From positions 1 through 6,712 of the forward strand of contig JAUPKV010000653.1 in NCBI GenBank assembly GCA_030837265.1: a DNA stretch of 6,712 nucleotides. Direction: 5' to 3'. Below are positions 5,743-6,712 of the stretch, piece by piece. Both the position numbers and the translations under genes were made by a program. Within the stretch, counting starts at the first letter, position 1. Every line of letters starts with the position of its first letter. Source of the stretch: Methanobacteriota archaeon. Its GTDB lineage: Archaea; Halobacteriota; Methanosarcinia; Methanosarcinales; Methanosarcinaceae. The notes under the pieces are model-generated. The model was given only the letters and a program-made list of their open reading frames with translations. It ran no database searches and was not told the DNA's origin.

Positions 5743-6712
5743 TTATTCATATCTAAGTGCATCTACAGGCTTAAGTTTAGAAGCCCTGTAAGCAGGAACA
5801 ACTCCTGAGATCACTCCTATAGAAACAGCAAGTAAAAGTCCTTCAACCATCAGAGCAATACTTAATCCACCTCCTGCTGTCATGCTTCCCATCATTGATT
5901 GGAGACCAGCTGAAACAATGGCTCCCAGCATAACTCCAAGGATACCACCAACTAGACCCACCATTCCGGAATTAAAGAGGAAAATCATAAGGATATCCCT
6001 ATTTTTTGCCCCAATGGCTTTCATAGTTCCTATTTCCTTTGTTTTTTCAAGGACAGAGGTAAACATTGTGTTGGCAATACCTACAGATCCCACAAGTAGA
6101 GACACAGCAGCAATGGCTCCAAGGAAAAGAGTCATAGTGCCTGTCATTTCCGTTACCGACTCAGCCATGGACTTTGAAGCGCTTACGGAAAAGTCCCTAT
6201 CGTCCTCCTGGTTAATGTGTCTTGAGACCATGAGCTTCTTTTCGATATCATTCATAAGTCCATCTACAAGATCTTCACTCTTTGCTTTAACTGATATAGT
6301 GTCATACACATCTTTTTCTGCATCATCAATCAGGTTTACTGCTCCATCTATCGGCATGTAAATCTTTGAATCGTCCCCCATACCTTTTTCTTCCAGGATA
6401 CCAACAATACGCACCGATTTGTTGTTTATTGTTATTACCTGATTGACTCCAATGTCATGATCATAAATCTCAGTGGCAATGTCGCTTCCTATGACAGCAA
6501 CATACTTATCAGCCGGTTCAAGCAGTCTTCCAGATGACGTTTTCAGAGTAGTCATATACTTCCAGACCTGAGGGTCTACTCCTGTAATTGAGAGAGTTGC
6601 AGTTTCTCCTGCATATTTCACTTCTTCGCTTCCGGAGATTTCACCTTCCTTATACTGTATACTCTCCATACCCTGGAGTGCTCTCAAGTCATCATCTGTC
6701 AATTCAGCATCT
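5743..6712 (-). CDS. ABC transporter permease, MacB/FtsX family, N-terminus cut by window edge
   Basis: The frame is open at the right edge; 322 residues are visible, starting ...DAELTDDDL. Typical MacB-like permeases are about 390-410 residues, so the first membrane helix and the start of the extracytoplasmic domain are missing. Visible residues 1-180 form a MacB_PCD-like extracytoplasmic domain (GSDIATEIYDHDIGVNQ, VRIVGILEEKG). Three membrane helices follow at about 190-215, 239-270 and 284-305. A cytoplasmic coupling segment EKTKEIGTMKAIGAKNRD lies between the first two, and the family-typical end is PAYRASKLKPVDALRYE. The protein works with a separate ATPase, which should be encoded upstream beyond the window because a terminator follows at once downstream. 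MacB-type systems act by mechanotransmission to export peptides, lipoproteins or drugs; the substrate here is unknown. A TTG at 6702 could be mistaken for a start, but the frame and fold continue upstream. G+C (about 47% in sampled stretches) is much higher than in the neighbouring genes. Confidence 0.93.
   Translation of the reverse strand, partial: DAELTDDDLRALQGMESIQYKEGEISGSEEVKYAGETATLSITGVDPQVWKYMTTLKTSSGRLLEPADKYVAVIGSDIATEIYDHDIGVNQVITINNKSVRIVGILEEKGMGDDSKIYMPIDGAVNLIDDAEKDVYDTISVKAKSEDLVDGLMNDIEKKLMVSRHINQEDDRDFSVSASKSMAESVTEMTGTMTLFLGAIAAVSLLVGSVGIANTMFTSVLEKTKEIGTMKAIGAKNRDILMIFLFNSGMVGLVGGILGVMLGAIVSAGLQSMMGSMTAGGGLSIALMVEGLLLAVSIGVISGVVPAYRASKLKPVDALRYE

Noticed and set aside
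5882..6361. 159-codon plus-strand frame
   Set aside because: Antisense of the ABC permease membrane region. Its composition is what the complement of that coding sequence would give, and no family is recognisable.
6700..6702. TTG as start codon of the ABC permease
   Set aside because: The frame stays open to the window edge and the visible protein begins in the middle of the extracytoplasmic domain, so the true start lies outside.

Overview
The window looks like a piece of a methanogenic archaeon of the Methanosarcinaceae (Methanosarcina, Methanolobus, Methanococcoides or a relative). The reasons are a MEDS sensory domain of the methanogen/methylotroph type, a soluble multi-PAS/GAF sensor kinase with an HisKA_2-type HxRxKNN phospho-acceptor box, archaeal TATA boxes, and long AT-rich intergenic leaders. 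The genus is an inference. All recognised genes lie on the minus strand, so transcription runs from high to low coordinates.

Layout in transcription order. (1) 6712-5743: the C-terminal 322 residues of a MacB/FtsX-type ABC transporter permease, cut by the window edge and closed by a hairpin/T-tract terminator. (2) 5742-5447: a short spacer with the MarR-gene promoter. A TATA box there lies inside a TCAATAT-N11-ATATTGA inverted repeat, a good candidate autoregulatory operator. (3) 5446-4964: a MarR-family regulator, followed by T-tracts. (4) 4781-3798: a MEDS-PAS sensory protein with no output domain, with its own TATA box and a 7-bp direct repeat upstream of it. (5) 3797-3270: a 528-bp intergenic region. 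It holds a strong hairpin just after the MEDS-PAS stop, then domains V and VI of a group II intron (3720-3646) with its 3' splice boundary, then an AT-rich promoter and leader. (6) 3269-1: a very large sensor histidine kinase (at least 1089 residues; PAS-GAF-PAS-PAS-PAS-PAS-HisKA_2-HATPase), open at the left edge and probably only a few residues short of its C-terminus.

The most notable unexpected element is the group II intron 3' fragment. Its domain V is the standard 34 nt with an AGC triad, GAAA tetraloop and 2-nt bulge. Its domain VI has a single bulged A seven nucleotides from the predicted 3' end. There is no room for domains I-III or a reverse transcriptase between it and the MEDS-PAS gene, so it is a 5'-truncated or internally deleted copy.

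Functionally the window joins the end of an export/efflux-type ABC operon to a signal-transduction cluster (MarR, MEDS-PAS, sensor kinase). The sensor genes are much more AT-rich than the permease. No response regulator is visible. A signalling link between the MEDS-PAS protein and the kinase is suggested only by adjacency and shared orientation.
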